The notes under the pieces: model-generated
Told to the model about the DNA's origin: nothing
Database searches by the model: none
Seen by the model: the letters and a program-made list of their open reading frames with translations, nothing else
Program-made: the position numbers and the translations under genes
Part shown: in pieces, positions 52,399 through 61,764 of the stretch
How the letters are laid out: each line of letters opens with the position of its first letter
Numbering within the stretch: the stretch's first letter is position 1
NCBI RefSeq assembly: GCF_005869225.1
Contig: NZ_SWFP01000003.1
Location: 310,001 to 374,000 of the forward strand
Source: Dyadobacter bucti
Lineage (GTDB): Bacteria > Bacteroidota > Bacteroidia > Cytophagales > Spirosomataceae
Reading direction: 5' to 3'
DNA length: 64,000 nt

Positions 52399-54711
52399 AA
52401 AAAATATCTCTTTATTTTGTTGGCCGGAGCGTACTCACTGGCCTATGCACAGCAGCCAGTCCAGCTTGTTAAAGGCCGTATTGTTGATGCTGAATCGCAG
52501 CAACCGGTTATCGGCGCGAACATTATTATTACTTCCCTGAACCCGGTTATCGGCAGCACTACCGATACGGAAGGCTATTTTCGGATTGAAAACGTGGCTG
52601 TCGGCCGGCATTCCTTCAAGGTCACCAGCATTGGCTATGAAGATGCTTTTATGCAGGAGGTAACAGTGGGATCGGGTAAGGAGGTCGAACTGAATATCAA
52701 GCTTACCGAGTCCTTTCGTAAACTTAACGAAGTGGTGATTAAAGCTCAAAAAGAAAATGGCGCACCGCTCAACGATATGATCAGTGTGAGCGGACGATCA
52801 TTCACCGTTGACCAGACCAAACGTTTTGCTGCGGCTGTAAATGATCCGGCAAGGATGGCATTGTCTTTTGCCGGAGTTGCCACCAATGACGATGGCGGCA
52901 ACCAGATTATTATCCGTGGTAATAGTCCGAAAGGAATGCTATGGCGCATGGAAGGTGTGGAAATTCCTAATCCCAACCATTTTGCCCAGGAAGGTTCCAG
53001 TGGCGGCGGTATCAGTGCCCTGAGTGCCAACGTGCTCGGTAACTCCGATTTCCTAACCGGGGCTTTTCCTGCCGAGTATGGTAATGCAACCTCTGGTGTT
53101 TTTGATCTGAAAATGAGGAAAGGGAATAATGAAAAACGTGAATATGCAATGCAGGCTGGCGTGATGGGACTGGATTTTGCAGCAGAAGGGCCGATCGGCG
53201 AAAAAGGAGGCGCTTCTTATCTTGCCAATTACCGGTATTCCACACTTTCGGTATTGAATAAAATAGGGCTGAATATTGCTGGAGATGCGAGTACGGATTT
53301 TCAGGACGGGGCTTTCAAAGTCCATATTCCTTACGATGAAAAGGCGGTGGTGACAGTTTGGGGGATGGGTGGATTAAGCACTTCCACGGTAGACAAAGAT
53401 GATTTTAAGGAAAACTTCAAATCCAACCGTGGCATTGTCGGCGTGAATTACCTGCGCTATCTGAACAGTAAATCCTATATGGAAAACATCGTTTCGTATA
53501 CTGCCACCCGGCAGAGTAATGATTTTTATGATAAAGATAAGCAAACCACTTTTCAGCAAAATTTCACGAATCAGGGCCTTCGCATTTCTTTGCTATATAA
53601 TTATAAACTGAATAGCCGGAACACTTTCCGTACTGGTTTGATTATCAATCATCTGAACTTTAACTTATTCGATCGGGACAATGAAGACGGACCTTTCCGC
53701 GTGAACGTGGATCAGAAAGGGAATACGCTGCTTTTTCAGGGATATGCGCAGTGGAAATACAGACTTACCCCTGCAATCACTTTGAACACCGGCGTACATG
53801 CAATGCTCCTGGATTTGAATAATCAGCATTCCATAGAGCCGCGGTTCGGGATGAAATGGTCGGTTGCACCGAAACATACCGTCAGTCTGGGGGCGGGGCT
53901 GCATAGCAAAACAGAATCCATATCAACCTATTTTGCGCAGGTAAGTGTAGGCGACAATAAAACTGATCTTTTAAATAAAAACCTCAAACTGATGAAATCA
54001 GGTCATGCCGTTGCAGGCTATGAATACCGCCCGTCGACAAGCTGGCGGATTCAGACGGAGGCATACTATCAGCACCACTATAACATTCCGATCGGGCCGG
54101 CAAATACCACAACGCCATTTTTGTTGCACAATTCGCTCATCAACGAAGTCAGTGGCTTTGTGACAGATTCTCTCGTCAGTGCAGGGAAAGGCAGGAGTTA
54201 TGGATTGGAACTCACTGTGGAAAAATCTTTGACCAACGGTATTTATTTCATGAGTACAACTTCGCTCTACCAGTCGAAGTATACCGGAAGGGACGGGATC
54301 GAGCGGGATAGTCGTTTCAACGGGAAATTCGTGCAGAATGTGCTGGCCGGAAAAGAGTGGAAAGTGGGGAAGAATAAGACCAATATTTTTGCGGCAAATA
54401 TCAAACTGCTGGCTTCCGGCGGAAACAGAACGACACCTATCGATCTTGAAAGATCGAGGGTAAGTGGCAAAACCGAACGGGACTGGACCGAAAGCTACTC
54501 GGAACAACTCCCATATTATTTTCGCTCAGACTTGCGTGTAAGCTATACTAAAAACAGAAAACGTACGACTTCGACGATTTCACTGGACATCCAGAATGTG
54601 TCCAACCGGCTCAACGCGTTTGACAAATATTATGACGATAAAGAGGACAAGATAGAACTGGTAACACAAACAGGCTTGATACCAGTCCTGAACTATCGCC
54701 TGGAATTCTGA
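52396..54711 (+). CDS. TonB-dependent receptor
   Basis: A 771-residue outer-membrane receptor. A signal peptide (MKKYLFILLAGAYSLAYAQ) is followed by a carboxypeptidase-regulatory-like domain (about 22-105), a plug with IIIRGNSPKGMLWRMEGVEI and NVLGNSDFLTGAFPAEYGNA, and a barrel ending LNYRLEF. The plug is of the general CirA/SusC-like outer-membrane type, not the siderophore type at 17530. It follows the thiamine operon by 361 bases, but no second riboswitch is seen, so a thiamine role is not supported. The start codon lies in a hairpin. Ligand unknown. Confidence 0.92.
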   Translation: MKKYLFILLAGAYSLAYAQQPVQLVKGRIVDAESQQPVIGANIIITSLNPVIGSTTDTEGYFRIENVAVGRHSFKVTSIGYEDAFMQEVTVGSGKEVELNIKLTESFRKLNEVVIKAQKENGAPLNDMISVSGRSFTVDQTKRFAAAVNDPARMALSFAGVATNDDGGNQIIIRGNSPKGMLWRMEGVEIPNPNHFAQEGSSGGGISALSANVLGNSDFLTGAFPAEYGNATSGVFDLKMRKGNNEKREYAMQAGVMGLDFAAEGPIGEKGGASYLANYRYSTLSVLNKIGLNIAGDASTDFQDGAFKVHIPYDEKAVVTVWGMGGLSTSTVDKDDFKENFKSNRGIVGVNYLRYLNSKSYMENIVSYTATRQSNDFYDKDKQTTFQQNFTNQGLRISLLYNYKLNSRNTFRTGLIINHLNFNLFDRDNEDGPFRVNVDQKGNTLLFQGYAQWKYRLTPAITLNTGVHAMLLDLNNQHSIEPRFGMKWSVAPKHTVSLGAGLHSKTESISTYFAQVSVGDNKTDLLNKNLKLMKSGHAVAGYEYRPSTSWRIQTEAYYQHHYNIPIGPANTTTPFLLHNSLINEVSGFVTDSLVSAGKGRSYGLELTVEKSLTNGIYFMSTTSLYQSKYTGRDGIERDSRFNGKFVQNVLAGKEWKVGKNKTNIFAANIKLLASGGNRTTPIDLERSRVSGKTERDWTESYSEQLPYYFRSDLRVSYTKNRKRTTSTISLDIQNVSNRLNAFDKYYDDKEDKIELVTQTGLIPVLNYRLEF

Positions 54712-54777
54712 TGCGTTTTTGGAACGGTTGTTTTACCATCGTTATTTAAAATTTCACAACAGATTAAAAAAATAATC

Positions 54778-55278
54778 ATGGAAAAGGACCTTCAAAGTAA
54801 CGAAGCAATAAAAAAACTGAAATCGCTTGCCGAGAGCATCCGTTTTTGCATGTATACGACTTATAAAAATGGCAGGATCGAGTCGAGGCCTATGACTACC
54901 CTGGATATCGACGACGAAGGAAATGTATGGTTTTTTACCAGCAGAAACACAGAAATAGGAAGCGAAACTAGCCCGGAAGAGGCAGTTTCATTGATTTATT
55001 CCGATCCTTCCAACAATTCGTATGTAAGCGTTTCGGGAGACGCCGCCATTGTGGAGGACGAAGCAAAGAAAGAAGAATTGTGGGGGCCGATGTCGAAGGC
55101 ATGGTTTCCGGGCGGAAAGGACGACCCGAACCTTGTGGTATTGAAAGTTACAACCGACGAGGCAGCATACTGGGACGCTACTTCATCAAAAATGGTAGTA
55201 TTTTTCTCAATGGTGAAAGCTGTTCTCACAGGGACTACTCCGGAGGGAGGCGATCATGGAAAATTAAACCTGGCGTGA
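54778..55278 (+). CDS. Pyridoxamine 5'-phosphate oxidase-fold stress protein
   Basis: A 166-residue flavin-binding split-barrel protein, resembling general stress protein 26. The pattern IRFCMYTTYKNGRIESRPM, VWFFTSRNTEIGSE and SYVSVSGDAAIVEDE is typical, and the KAWFPGGKDDPNLVVLKVT segment agrees with the same group. Members bind FMN or F420 and may act in redox stress. It is not true PdxH. Flanked by the TonB receptor gene upstream and a bidirectional terminator shared with sucC downstream. Confidence 0.87.
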   Translation: MEKDLQSNEAIKKLKSLAESIRFCMYTTYKNGRIESRPMTTLDIDDEGNVWFFTSRNTEIGSETSPEEAVSLIYSDPSNNSYVSVSGDAAIVEDEAKKEELWGPMSKAWFPGGKDDPNLVVLKVTTDEAAYWDATSSKMVVFFSMVKAVLTGTTPEGGDHGKLNLA

Positions 55279-55310
55279 TCCCGGGTGAATTTTGTTAATG
55301 AAATGCATAG

Positions 55311-55339
55311 AAAAAGGACAGCCACCAGCTGTCCTTTTT
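55311..55339. terminator. Bidirectional terminator between the stress gene and sucC
   Basis: AAAAAGGACAGC (55311-55322) pairs with GCTGTCCTTTTT (55328-55339), 5-base loop. It serves both convergent genes. Confidence 0.88.
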
Positions 55340-55357
55340 CATTATGTTTTACAAAGT

Positions 55358-56581
55358 TTAAACGCCCAGCTCAGCCAGAACTTCTGAAACTTTTGCAGCT
55401 GCCTCTTTGAATTCGATAGCAGAATAAACCTTCAATCCGGATTCGTTGATGATACGTGCGCCTTCTTCGGCGTTGGTACCTTGTAAACGAACGATAATAG
55501 GAACAGGAATTTCTCCGATTGCTTTGTAAGCTTCCACCACACCGGCAGCAACACGGTCGCAACGAACAATACCTCCGAAGATATTGATCAGGATCGCCTT
55601 TACATTCGGATCTTTCAGGATGATACGGAAACCTGCTTCTACGGTACGTGCGTTAGCGCCACCGCCAACGTCCAGGAAGTTAGCAGGCTCACCACCTGAG
55701 AGCTTGATCAGGTCCATTGTAGCCATAGCCAGACCGGCACCATTCACCATGCAACCCACGTTTCCGTCCAGTTTGACATAGTTCAGGTTATTCGCTCCAG
55801 CTTCTACTTCCAAAGGATCTTCTTCATTGGTATCGCGCATTTCAGCAAGCTCAGGGTGACGGTATAACGCATTGTCATCCAGGTCAACCTTTGCATCAAC
55901 GGCAAGAATTTTATTGTCAGATGTTTTTAAAACCGGGTTGATTTCAAACATCGCAGAATCACTTTCGATATATGCTTTGTAAAGTGAAGTAATAAATTTC
56001 ACCATTTCCTTGAAGGCATCACCTTCAAGACCCAAAGCAAAGGCTACTTTACGTGCCTGGAATGGCTGCAAGCCCACTTTTGGATCAATCCACTCTTTCA
56101 TGATTTTCTCAGGCGTGTGCTCTGCGACTTCTTCAATGTCCATACCGCCTTCGGTACTTGCCATGATCACGTTGCAATTCCTGCCACGATCCAGCAAAAT
56201 AGAAAGATAGTATTCTTTCGGCTCGCTAGGCCCTGGATAATATACGTCTTCGGCGATAAGCACTTTGTTAACACGTTTTCCGTCCGGGCCAGTCTGATGC
56301 GTCACCAGAACTTTACCGAGGATATTGTTGGAAATTGTGCGTACATCTTCAACAGATTTTGCCAGGGCTACACCACGCTGTTCTGTGCCAACGATGCGGC
56401 CTTTACCACGCCCGCCGGCATGGATCTGAGATTTTACTACATACCACTTGGTACCTGTCTGCTGGCTTAGCTCACGCGCAACTTCAACCGCCTTGTCCGG
56501 AGTGTCGGCTACGAGCCCTTCCTGAATACGCACACCGTATTTTTTAAGAACGCTTTTGCCTTGATATTCGTGAATATTCAT
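55358..56581 (-). CDS. sucC: Succinyl-CoA synthetase beta subunit
   Basis: ADP/GDP-forming TCA-cycle enzyme subunit, ATP-grasp fold; works with SucD to make ATP from succinyl-CoA. The 407 residues include MNIHEYQGKSVLKKYGVRIQ at the start, the nucleotide segment VVKSQIHAGGRGKGRIVG, FEINPVLKTSDNKILAVDAK, and the CoA-binding C-terminal GGIVRCDRVAAGVVEA with IVRLQGTNAEEGARI. sucD is not adjacent, unlike in many proteobacteria. Divergent from the LolD-like gene, with 88 bases between starts. Confidence 0.97.
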   Translation of the reverse strand: MNIHEYQGKSVLKKYGVRIQEGLVADTPDKAVEVARELSQQTGTKWYVVKSQIHAGGRGKGRIVGTEQRGVALAKSVEDVRTISNNILGKVLVTHQTGPDGKRVNKVLIAEDVYYPGPSEPKEYYLSILLDRGRNCNVIMASTEGGMDIEEVAEHTPEKIMKEWIDPKVGLQPFQARKVAFALGLEGDAFKEMVKFITSLYKAYIESDSAMFEINPVLKTSDNKILAVDAKVDLDDNALYRHPELAEMRDTNEEDPLEVEAGANNLNYVKLDGNVGCMVNGAGLAMATMDLIKLSGGEPANFLDVGGGANARTVEAGFRIILKDPNVKAILINIFGGIVRCDRVAAGVVEAYKAIGEIPVPIIVRLQGTNAEEGARIINESGLKVYSAIEFKEAAAKVSEVLAELGV

Positions 56582-56669
56582 GAGTATAAAAGTAAATTGG
56601 TATTTTCACGGCAAATTAAGGAATTAATCAAAACGGGCGTAGTTTTTTCGCCTATTATCTTTTCAGACA

Positions 56670-57332
56670 ATGCATTTACTTCAGGCAAGAGGGATCAGGA
56701 AGACTTACGGTTCGTTACAGGTTTTGAAGGGGATCGATCTGGAAGTGGAGCGGGGAGAAGTGGTGGCAATAGTAGGTCCATCGGGGGCTGGTAAAAGTAC
56801 TTTTCTGCATATACTGGGGACTTTGGATCGCCCCGACGAGGGGCAGGTTTTTATTGAGGACACCAATGTTTTTACCCAAAAAGACAAAGACCTTGCCAGG
56901 TTCAGGAATGAAAAAGTAGGTTTTATATTCCAGTTTCATAACCTGCTGGCCGAATTCACAGCCCTGGAAAATGCCTGCATGCCCGGCTATATCAATGGGT
57001 CGATGAATGAAAAGGATATTTTGAAGAGAGGAAAAGAACTGCTCGATCTGCTTGGTCTTTCGGGCAGGATGGATCACCTTCCTTCACAACTTTCGGGAGG
57101 GGAGCAGCAACGTGTGGCCGTGGCGCGGGCACTTTTAAACAAACCTTCTATCGTGCTGGCAGACGAGCCCAGCGGTAACCTCGACTCTCATAATGCATTG
57201 GAATTACATCAGTTGTTTTTTAAACTTAGAGAGGATATCGGGCAGACATTCGTGATCGTTACGCACAACGAAGAACTGGCAGAGATGGCCGACAGGCGGC
57301 TTGTGATGCAGGACGGAACAATGCTCCAATAA
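56670..57332 (+). CDS. lolD: ABC transporter ATPase, LolD-like
   Basis: Inner-membrane ATPase of 220 residues in the MacB/LolD group, which powers extraction of lipoproteins or drug export. Walker A is [15 protein letters not shown], the Q-loop [17 protein letters not shown], the signature [15 protein letters not shown] and Walker [12 protein letters not shown] with the D-loop; the H-loop is [10 protein letters not shown]. The exact role rests on similarity to LolD and lack of another family feature. No permease gene is adjacent in the window. It converges on groEL. Confidence 0.85.
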   Translation: MHLLQARGIRKTYGSLQVLKGIDLEVERGEVVAIVGPSGAGKSTFLHILGTLDRPDEGQVFIEDTNVFTQKDKDLARFRNEKVGFIFQFHNLLAEFTALENACMPGYINGSMNEKDILKRGKELLDLLGLSGRMDHLPSQLSGGEQQRVAVARALLNKPSIVLADEPSGNLDSHNALELHQLFFKLREDIGQTFVIVTHNEELAEMADRRLVMQDGTMLQ

Positions 57333-57340
57333 ATTTTTTT

Positions 57341-57406
57341 TACTCAACGTGTGACCAAACGAAACTTTACACGTCATAAGGGAGAAGTTTTTCATAACGT
57401 TGAGTA
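57341..57406. repeat. Nested inverted repeat between lolD and groEL
   Basis: TACTCAACGT (57341-57350) and ACGTTGAGTA (57397-57406) are perfect inverted repeats; inside them AAACTT (57362-57367) and AAGTTT (57385-57390) also pair. The 66-base structure sits just after the lolD stop and a T-rich stretch and before a terminator. Not a recognised family. Confidence 0.6.
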
Positions 57407-57410
57407 ATCA

Positions 57411-57450
57411 AAATAGCCGCCCGGATTTCCGAACGGCTATTTTTTTTTGT
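57411..57450. terminator. Bidirectional terminator between lolD and groEL
   Basis: AAATAGCCG (57411-57419) pairs with CGGCTATTT (57434-57442), with an inner CGG/CCG pair and a T tract of about nine; groEL ends 15 bases further on the other strand. Confidence 0.85.
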
Positions 57451-57464
57451 TATGTTATGGCTGA

Positions 57465-59096
57465 TTACATCATGCCACCCATTCCACCACCGTGGCCATG
57501 GCCACCTGCAGCAGGAGCTTCTTCTGGCTCGTCAGCAATTACACATTCTGTTGTCAACAACAGACCTGCGATAGATGCTGCGTTTTCAAGCGCAAGACGT
57601 GAAACTTTCTTAGGGTCAATGATACCAGCTTCCAAAAGGTCTGTGTAAACATTGTCTTTGGCGTTGTAACCATAGGAACCTGTTCCTTCTTTCACTTTCG
57701 CAACAACTACTGAAGGCTCCTGGCCTGAGTTGGAAACGATCGTTCTCAAAGGAGCTTCCAGAGCTACGCGGATGATGTTGATACCGGTTGTCTCGTCTTC
57801 GTTGTTTCCTGTGAAGCCTTCAAGAGCAGCAGTAGCACGGATGTAAGCTACACCACCACCAGCTACGATACCTTCTTCAACAGCAGCACGGGTTGCGTGC
57901 AATGCATCGTCAACACGGTCTTTTTTCTCTTTCATTTCAACCTCAGTTGCAGCTCCGATATAAAGGATAGCTACACCACCTGACAATTTAGCCAGACGTT
58001 CCTGAAGTTTTTCGCGATCGTAATCAGAAGTTGTGTTTTCGATCTGCGCTTTGATCTGGTTCACTCGGCCCTGAATGTCTTCAGAGTTTCCTGATCCGTT
58101 AACCAAAGTTGTATTGTCTTTGTCGATAATCGCTTTTTCGCAAGTACCCAGATATTCCAAAGTAGCGTTTTCCAATTTGAAACCACGCTCTTCTGAAATT
58201 ACTGTACCGCCAGTGATGATCGCGATGTCTTCAAGCATTGCTTTACGACGGTCACCAAAACCAGGAGCTTTCACAGCAGCCACTTTCAAGGCGCCACGGA
58301 TTTTGTTCACTACCAACGTAGCCAACGCTTCTCCGTCAACATCTTCTGCCAGGATAAGCAAAGGACGGCCAGTTTGTGCAACTGCTTCCAATACAGGAAG
58401 AAGTTCTTTCATAGAAGAAACTTTCTTCTCAGAGATCAAAATGTATGGACGCTCAAGATCAGCTTCCATTTTCTCTGTATTGGTTACGAAATATGGAGAC
58501 AGGTAACCACGGTCAAACTGCATACCTTCCACAGTTTTAACTTCTGTTTCAGTACCACGAGCTTCTTCAACCGTGATAACACCTTCTTTACCTACTTTTT
58601 CCATCGCCTCAGCAATCATCTGACCGATTTCTTCGTCATGGTTAGCCGAAATAGTAGCAACCTGAGCGATTTCTTTGGAAGTAGAGATATTTTTCTTTTG
58701 AGATTCAAGATCTTTCACGATCACAGAAACCGCTTTGTCGATTCCACGTTTCAGATCCATCGGGTTAGCACCCGCTGCTACGTTCTTTACTCCGATTGAG
58801 TAGATAGCCTGAGCCAATACAGTTGCAGTTGTAGTACCATCACCTGCCGAATCAGCAGTTTTTGAAGCTACTTCTTTCACCAGCTGAGCACCCATGTTTT
58901 CGATAGGGTCTTTCAGATCAATTTCTTTCGCAACTGTAACACCATCTTTCGTGATGCTTGGTGATCCGAATTTTTTGTCAATAACAACGTTACGGCCGCG
59001 AGGTCCCAATGTTACTTTTACGGCATCAGCCAATGTATCAACACCGCGCTTAATTTTATCACGAGCTTCGGTATCGAAAAATATTTTCTTAGACAT
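57465..59096 (-). CDS. groEL: Chaperonin GroEL
   Basis: 60-kDa chaperonin that folds proteins with GroES. The 543 residues have the [13 protein letters not shown] nucleotide-binding motif near residues 85-97, the [16 protein letters not shown] hinge segment near 400-415 and the C-terminal GGM tail ([13 protein letters not shown]). groES is 56 bases upstream on the same strand. Probably one copy; no heat-shock CIRCE element (TTAGCACTC-N9-GAGTGCTAA) was found in the flanking DNA. Confidence 0.98.
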   Translation of the reverse strand: MSKKIFFDTEARDKIKRGVDTLADAVKVTLGPRGRNVVIDKKFGSPSITKDGVTVAKEIDLKDPIENMGAQLVKEVASKTADSAGDGTTTATVLAQAIYSIGVKNVAAGANPMDLKRGIDKAVSVIVKDLESQKKNISTSKEIAQVATISANHDEEIGQMIAEAMEKVGKEGVITVEEARGTETEVKTVEGMQFDRGYLSPYFVTNTEKMEADLERPYILISEKKVSSMKELLPVLEAVAQTGRPLLILAEDVDGEALATLVVNKIRGALKVAAVKAPGFGDRRKAMLEDIAIITGGTVISEERGFKLENATLEYLGTCEKAIIDKDNTTLVNGSGNSEDIQGRVNQIKAQIENTTSDYDREKLQERLAKLSGGVAILYIGAATEVEMKEKKDRVDDALHATRAAVEEGIVAGGGVAYIRATAALEGFTGNNEDETTGINIIRVALEAPLRTIVSNSGQEPSVVVAKVKEGTGSYGYNAKDNVYTDLLEAGIIDPKKVSRLALENAASIAGLLLTTECVIADEPEEAPAAGGHGHGGGMGGMM

Positions 59097-59152
59097 ACTA
59101 ATTAATCGTTTTGATTTTTTTGATTTTAACTTACTTTTTGACCTTCAGATTA

Positions 59153-59449
59153 TTAACCAATAATGGCGTAAATGTCAGATTCGCGCATGATCAGGACATC
59201 TTTTCCTTCATATGCCAGTTCAGTACCAGAGTACTTTCCGTATAATACGGTGTCACCCACCTTAACGGTCATAGGCTCGTCTTTTTTGCCCGGGCCTACT
59301 GCTACCACAGTTCCACGTTGAGGCTTTTCTTTTGCAGTATCAGGGATAATGATACCAAATGCTGTTTTTTCTTCGGCTGGGGCTGGTTCTACAAGAACAC
59401 GATCAGCCAGAGGTTGTACGTTCACTTGTATTTCTGCTAAAGTTGACAT
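59153..59449 (-). CDS. groES: Co-chaperonin GroES
   Basis: Lid of the GroEL chamber. The 98-residue protein contains [37 protein letters not shown] with its mobile loop, [16 protein letters not shown] and [18 protein letters not shown]. It is the first gene of a groES-groEL operon. The 233-base region before it, shared with a divergent hypothetical gene, should contain the promoter; I saw no CIRCE. Confidence 0.98.
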   Translation of the reverse strand: MSTLAEIQVNVQPLADRVLVEPAPAEEKTAFGIIIPDTAKEKPQRGTVVAVGPGKKDEPMTVKVGDTVLYGKYSGTELAYEGKDVLIMRESDIYAIIG

Positions 59450-59682
59450 AAATATTAAACGTTTGTTTTTTAATTGTCAGTAATTGATTTGACTGATAAC
59501 CGGTAAGCACAATCTATGCCAGCAGTGTAGCTATGACATTTTTTCCGGCGGAGTGTGACAGTTTTGTATATAAGTCAGCTTTGATATGATTATTAGCCTA
59601 TTTGCATGTCAGACGGTGCCGGTTAATTGTTAATGATATTGAAAATGCTTAAATTTTTAACGGCATCAAACCTGGACACTCT

Positions 59683-60390
59683 ATGACGGATCTTCAGAAA
59701 AACTGGCTTACCGAAGGCATCTTTGATTTTGAATACAAGAAGTATGTGCTGATGGCATATTTGCAGGACATAGACAACCAATTTACGCAAAATCGCCTCT
59801 TTCCGCACCTCAAAAATTTAAAGTTTCATTTCGATTCCTGCATCAGTATTAAAACCAAGAAGAAGCAAATCAAAACGGCATTTCCTAAAAATCTGACCGG
59901 AATTGATGTGGCCACGTGGAAGCTGAGGTATGAAGAAACTGTCCAGGACGACCCCTACCTGGATGAATTGAATTATATACTGGATTTTGCGATTCCACGC
60001 TTTTCCAGGAGTATTGATGAAGGTATGGAGCGGTTCAGCGAAGTGGAAGAAAATGTCAAAATTTCTCCCGTCGGAATTATGCCACTTTGGGCAGAGGAGG
60101 GGTACCTATTATTTTTGCACACATTTCAGCCGGTAGTAAGTGTGTTTGAATACCAATTGGCACTGTACGACGAAATGAGGGAGCGCTACATGAAGACGCA
60201 ATATAAAGAAACTGTCAGGATCGGGTTGGGTAGTACTGTTTCTCAATTAAAGGTTGAGCTGACCCGCAGGAATAAGTCGCTGCCAAATCCCGCTACCTAT
60301 GTGGTCGAGTCAAAATACGATTATCCTTTGCATGAGGCACTATTGCCCGTTGCCAAGAAATTAATGCTGAAACAAATGAATGTTGCGTAG
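59683..60390 (+). CDS. Conserved hypothetical protein
   Basis: A 235-residue soluble protein without recognised domain or signal peptide. It starts MTDLQKNWLTEGIFDFEYKK and has a conserved-looking basic region (SIKTKKKQIKTAF) and an aromatic-rich PLWAEEGYLLFLHTFQPV stretch; probably an alpha/beta fold. I do not recognise the family. It is divergent from groES with 233 bases between starts. A REP-like repeat follows the stop. Confidence 0.75.
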   Translation: MTDLQKNWLTEGIFDFEYKKYVLMAYLQDIDNQFTQNRLFPHLKNLKFHFDSCISIKTKKKQIKTAFPKNLTGIDVATWKLRYEETVQDDPYLDELNYILDFAIPRFSRSIDEGMERFSEVEENVKISPVGIMPLWAEEGYLLFLHTFQPVVSVFEYQLALYDEMRERYMKTQYKETVRIGLGSTVSQLKVELTRRNKSLPNPATYVVESKYDYPLHEALLPVAKKLMLKQMNVA

Positions 60391-60408
60391 CCAAAGCACC
60401 AGGGTGAA

Positions 60409-60530
60409 GAAAAGCCGAAGGGCTGAAATTATTGTAACAAAATGACCTGCTATACCATCCAACCCCTCACGGGGTCATGTTTTGCTACAATATTATTTTC
60501 TAGAATAATCAGATCCCTTTGGGATTGCCC
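60409..60530. repeat. REP-like palindrome cluster, copy 3
   Basis: Contains GAAAAGCCGAAGGGCTG followed by AAATTATT (60409-60433), CCCCTCACGGGG (60463-60474), TTTCTAGAATAAT (from 60498), and ATCCCTTTGGGAT (60513-60525). Same modules as at 13167-13500 and 52087-52280 but in a different order. It lies after the 59683 gene; a terminator for secG follows. Confidence 0.85.
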
Positions 60531-60552
60531 GGACTGCGTAGTTATGCACATG

Positions 60553-60588
60553 AAAAAACCGTTCACTGTGTTTACCACGATGAACGGT
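60553..60588 (-). terminator. Intrinsic terminator after secG
   Basis: ACCGTTCA (60558-60565) pairs with TGAACGGT (60581-60588); on the minus strand the T run is the complement of A at 60553-60558. It lies 22 bases beyond the secG stop. Confidence 0.8.
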
Positions 60589-60609
60589 CATTTTTAATCT
60601 CTTGAAATC

Positions 60610-60990
60610 TTATTTCGCACTGTCAGCAGGAGCCGCAGGAGTTGTTGTTGCAGGCGTTGCAGCACCATTCTGCGCCGGAGCCGGAGCAATGTTTCCACCC
60701 GGGATTACAGTATTCTGGGCTTTATCAATGTTTACACTGTTGATTCCACCTCCGTCGGTACTTCCGCCAACGATAATGTAGGAAGCGAGAGAAATCAAAA
60801 TAACCGCACCTGCCAGTCCCCAGGTAATTTGTTCAAGCAAGTCGGTAGTTTTCTTAACACCGAACATCTGGGTAGTACCTGCTCCGCTAAACTCGCTTGA
60901 AAGCCCCCCACCTTTGGAATTTTGGACCAAAACTACCAGAATCAACAATACTGCGACGATCGCAACCAGAATAATCAAACCCAAATACAT
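60610..60990 (-). CDS. secG: SecG preprotein translocase subunit
   Basis: Membrane subunit of the SecYEG channel. The 126-residue protein has two hydrophobic helices (about 3-21 and 57-76) with the conserved NSKGGGLSSEFSGAG segment between them. Its proline- and alanine-rich C-terminal tail (APAPAQNGAATPATTTPAAP) is an extension beyond the E. coli protein. It is the last gene of the downstream part of the miaB-to-secG run; an 8-bp repeat array lies 13 bases before the start. Confidence 0.93.
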   Translation of the reverse strand: MYLGLIILVAIVAVLLILVVLVQNSKGGGLSSEFSGAGTTQMFGVKKTTDLLEQITWGLAGAVILISLASYIIVGGSTDGGGINSVNIDKAQNTVIPGGNIAPAPAQNGAATPATTTPAAPADSAK

Positions 60991-61003
60991 GCCTTATAAT
61001 TAA

Positions 61004-61039
61004 TGATTGAATGAATGAATGAGTCAATGTGTGAATGAA
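61004..61039. repeat. Short TGANTGAA-type array before secG
   Basis: A 36-base run of TGATTGAA-like units. On the secG coding strand it reads TTCATTCACACATTG... and stops 13 bases before the ATG, the same orientation and position as the larger array before the RNase H gene (7059-7283). It fills the gap between the 61047 gene and secG. Confidence 0.9.
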
Positions 61040-61046
61040 GTAAAAA

Positions 61047-61709
61047 TCAACGAATGACGGAATTGTTTAATTCGCTTAATTTTTTCGCAAAGTAATTCCT
61101 TTTTTCCGGTTTTTTCAAGATCAATTTTTGGTAGAGATCAATTGCCTTTTCTATTTTCCCTTGACGGACCAGGATTTTTGCAAATGCTTCGGTTTCAATA
61201 CCTCCTGTTCCCGACTCCGCTACTCTGCCGCGGATATCGACCAAAACGGGTTCCAGATTGTTATCCTGGCGTACGATCCTTGGGTTTTTCCTGACGAAAC
61301 CTTCTATGATCTGTTGCTGTCTTTTTTGCTCTTCGGTTTTCTGATTTTGAACTGGGACAGCTTCCTGTTCTACCAGGCTGATCAGGATATCTTCTCCGTT
61401 TTGCGGGATTGATTTTTCCTGCTCTTCAATTACTTCATCAATATTTACAGTCGCATCGTAACGTTCAGTATCACTTTCCACCAACTGCTGAAGGGCGATC
61501 CGGCTCAGCGCATAAGCAGCTGCACGCGGACGGGCTTCTTCGAAATTTTCGGTACCTGCCATGTTGGATGCTTTCGCCAACAGCGAATAGGGGATCTGAC
61601 AATAGGGGAATGCCTTGATCGTGGATTCAAGGGCCGGGATCATCTCAGGCAATAGCATACCTGGCGATTTCACCAGTTTACTGAATGTTTCCTTTTCGAT
61701 GATTGCCAT
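61047..61709 (-). CDS. Conserved hypothetical protein
   Basis: A 220-residue, mostly helical, soluble protein. The N-terminal third (MAIIEKETFSKLVKSPGMLL) and PYSLLAKASNMAGT have conserved-looking residues. The C-terminal third (KILVRQGKIEKAIDLYQKLI) resembles a single tetratricopeptide-type repeat. No known domain. It sits between lptE and secG in the same direction, an order I believe is common in Cytophagales, so an envelope or secretion-related role is only inference. Confidence 0.75.
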   Translation of the reverse strand: MAIIEKETFSKLVKSPGMLLPEMIPALESTIKAFPYCQIPYSLLAKASNMAGTENFEEARPRAAAYALSRIALQQLVESDTERYDATVNIDEVIEEQEKSIPQNGEDILISLVEQEAVPVQNQKTEEQKRQQQIIEGFVRKNPRIVRQDNNLEPVLVDIRGRVAESGTGGIETEAFAKILVRQGKIEKAIDLYQKLILKKPEKRNYFAKKLSELNNSVIR

Positions 61710-61764
61710 GGGGTGTCGATAAATAAAGTAATAAGAGGATAAAATTAGTTAAAACAGGAGGCTG

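Noticed and set aside
52396..54711. TonB receptor as a thiamine transporter because it follows the thi operon
   Set aside because: It is separated by 361 bases with a repeat element and has no TPP riboswitch of its own, so the thiamine link is not supported.
59507..59521. Sigma-54-like sequence TGGCATAGATTGTGC upstream of groES on the minus strand
   Set aside because: It has the GG-N10-GC spacing, but the second half is GTGC rather than TTGC and one near match in several hundred bases is expected by chance. The sigma-54 activator gene nearby is not sufficient support.
59450..59682. CIRCE heat-shock operator before groES
   Set aside because: No TTAGCACTC-N9-GAGTGCTAA or near match was found in the 233 bases.
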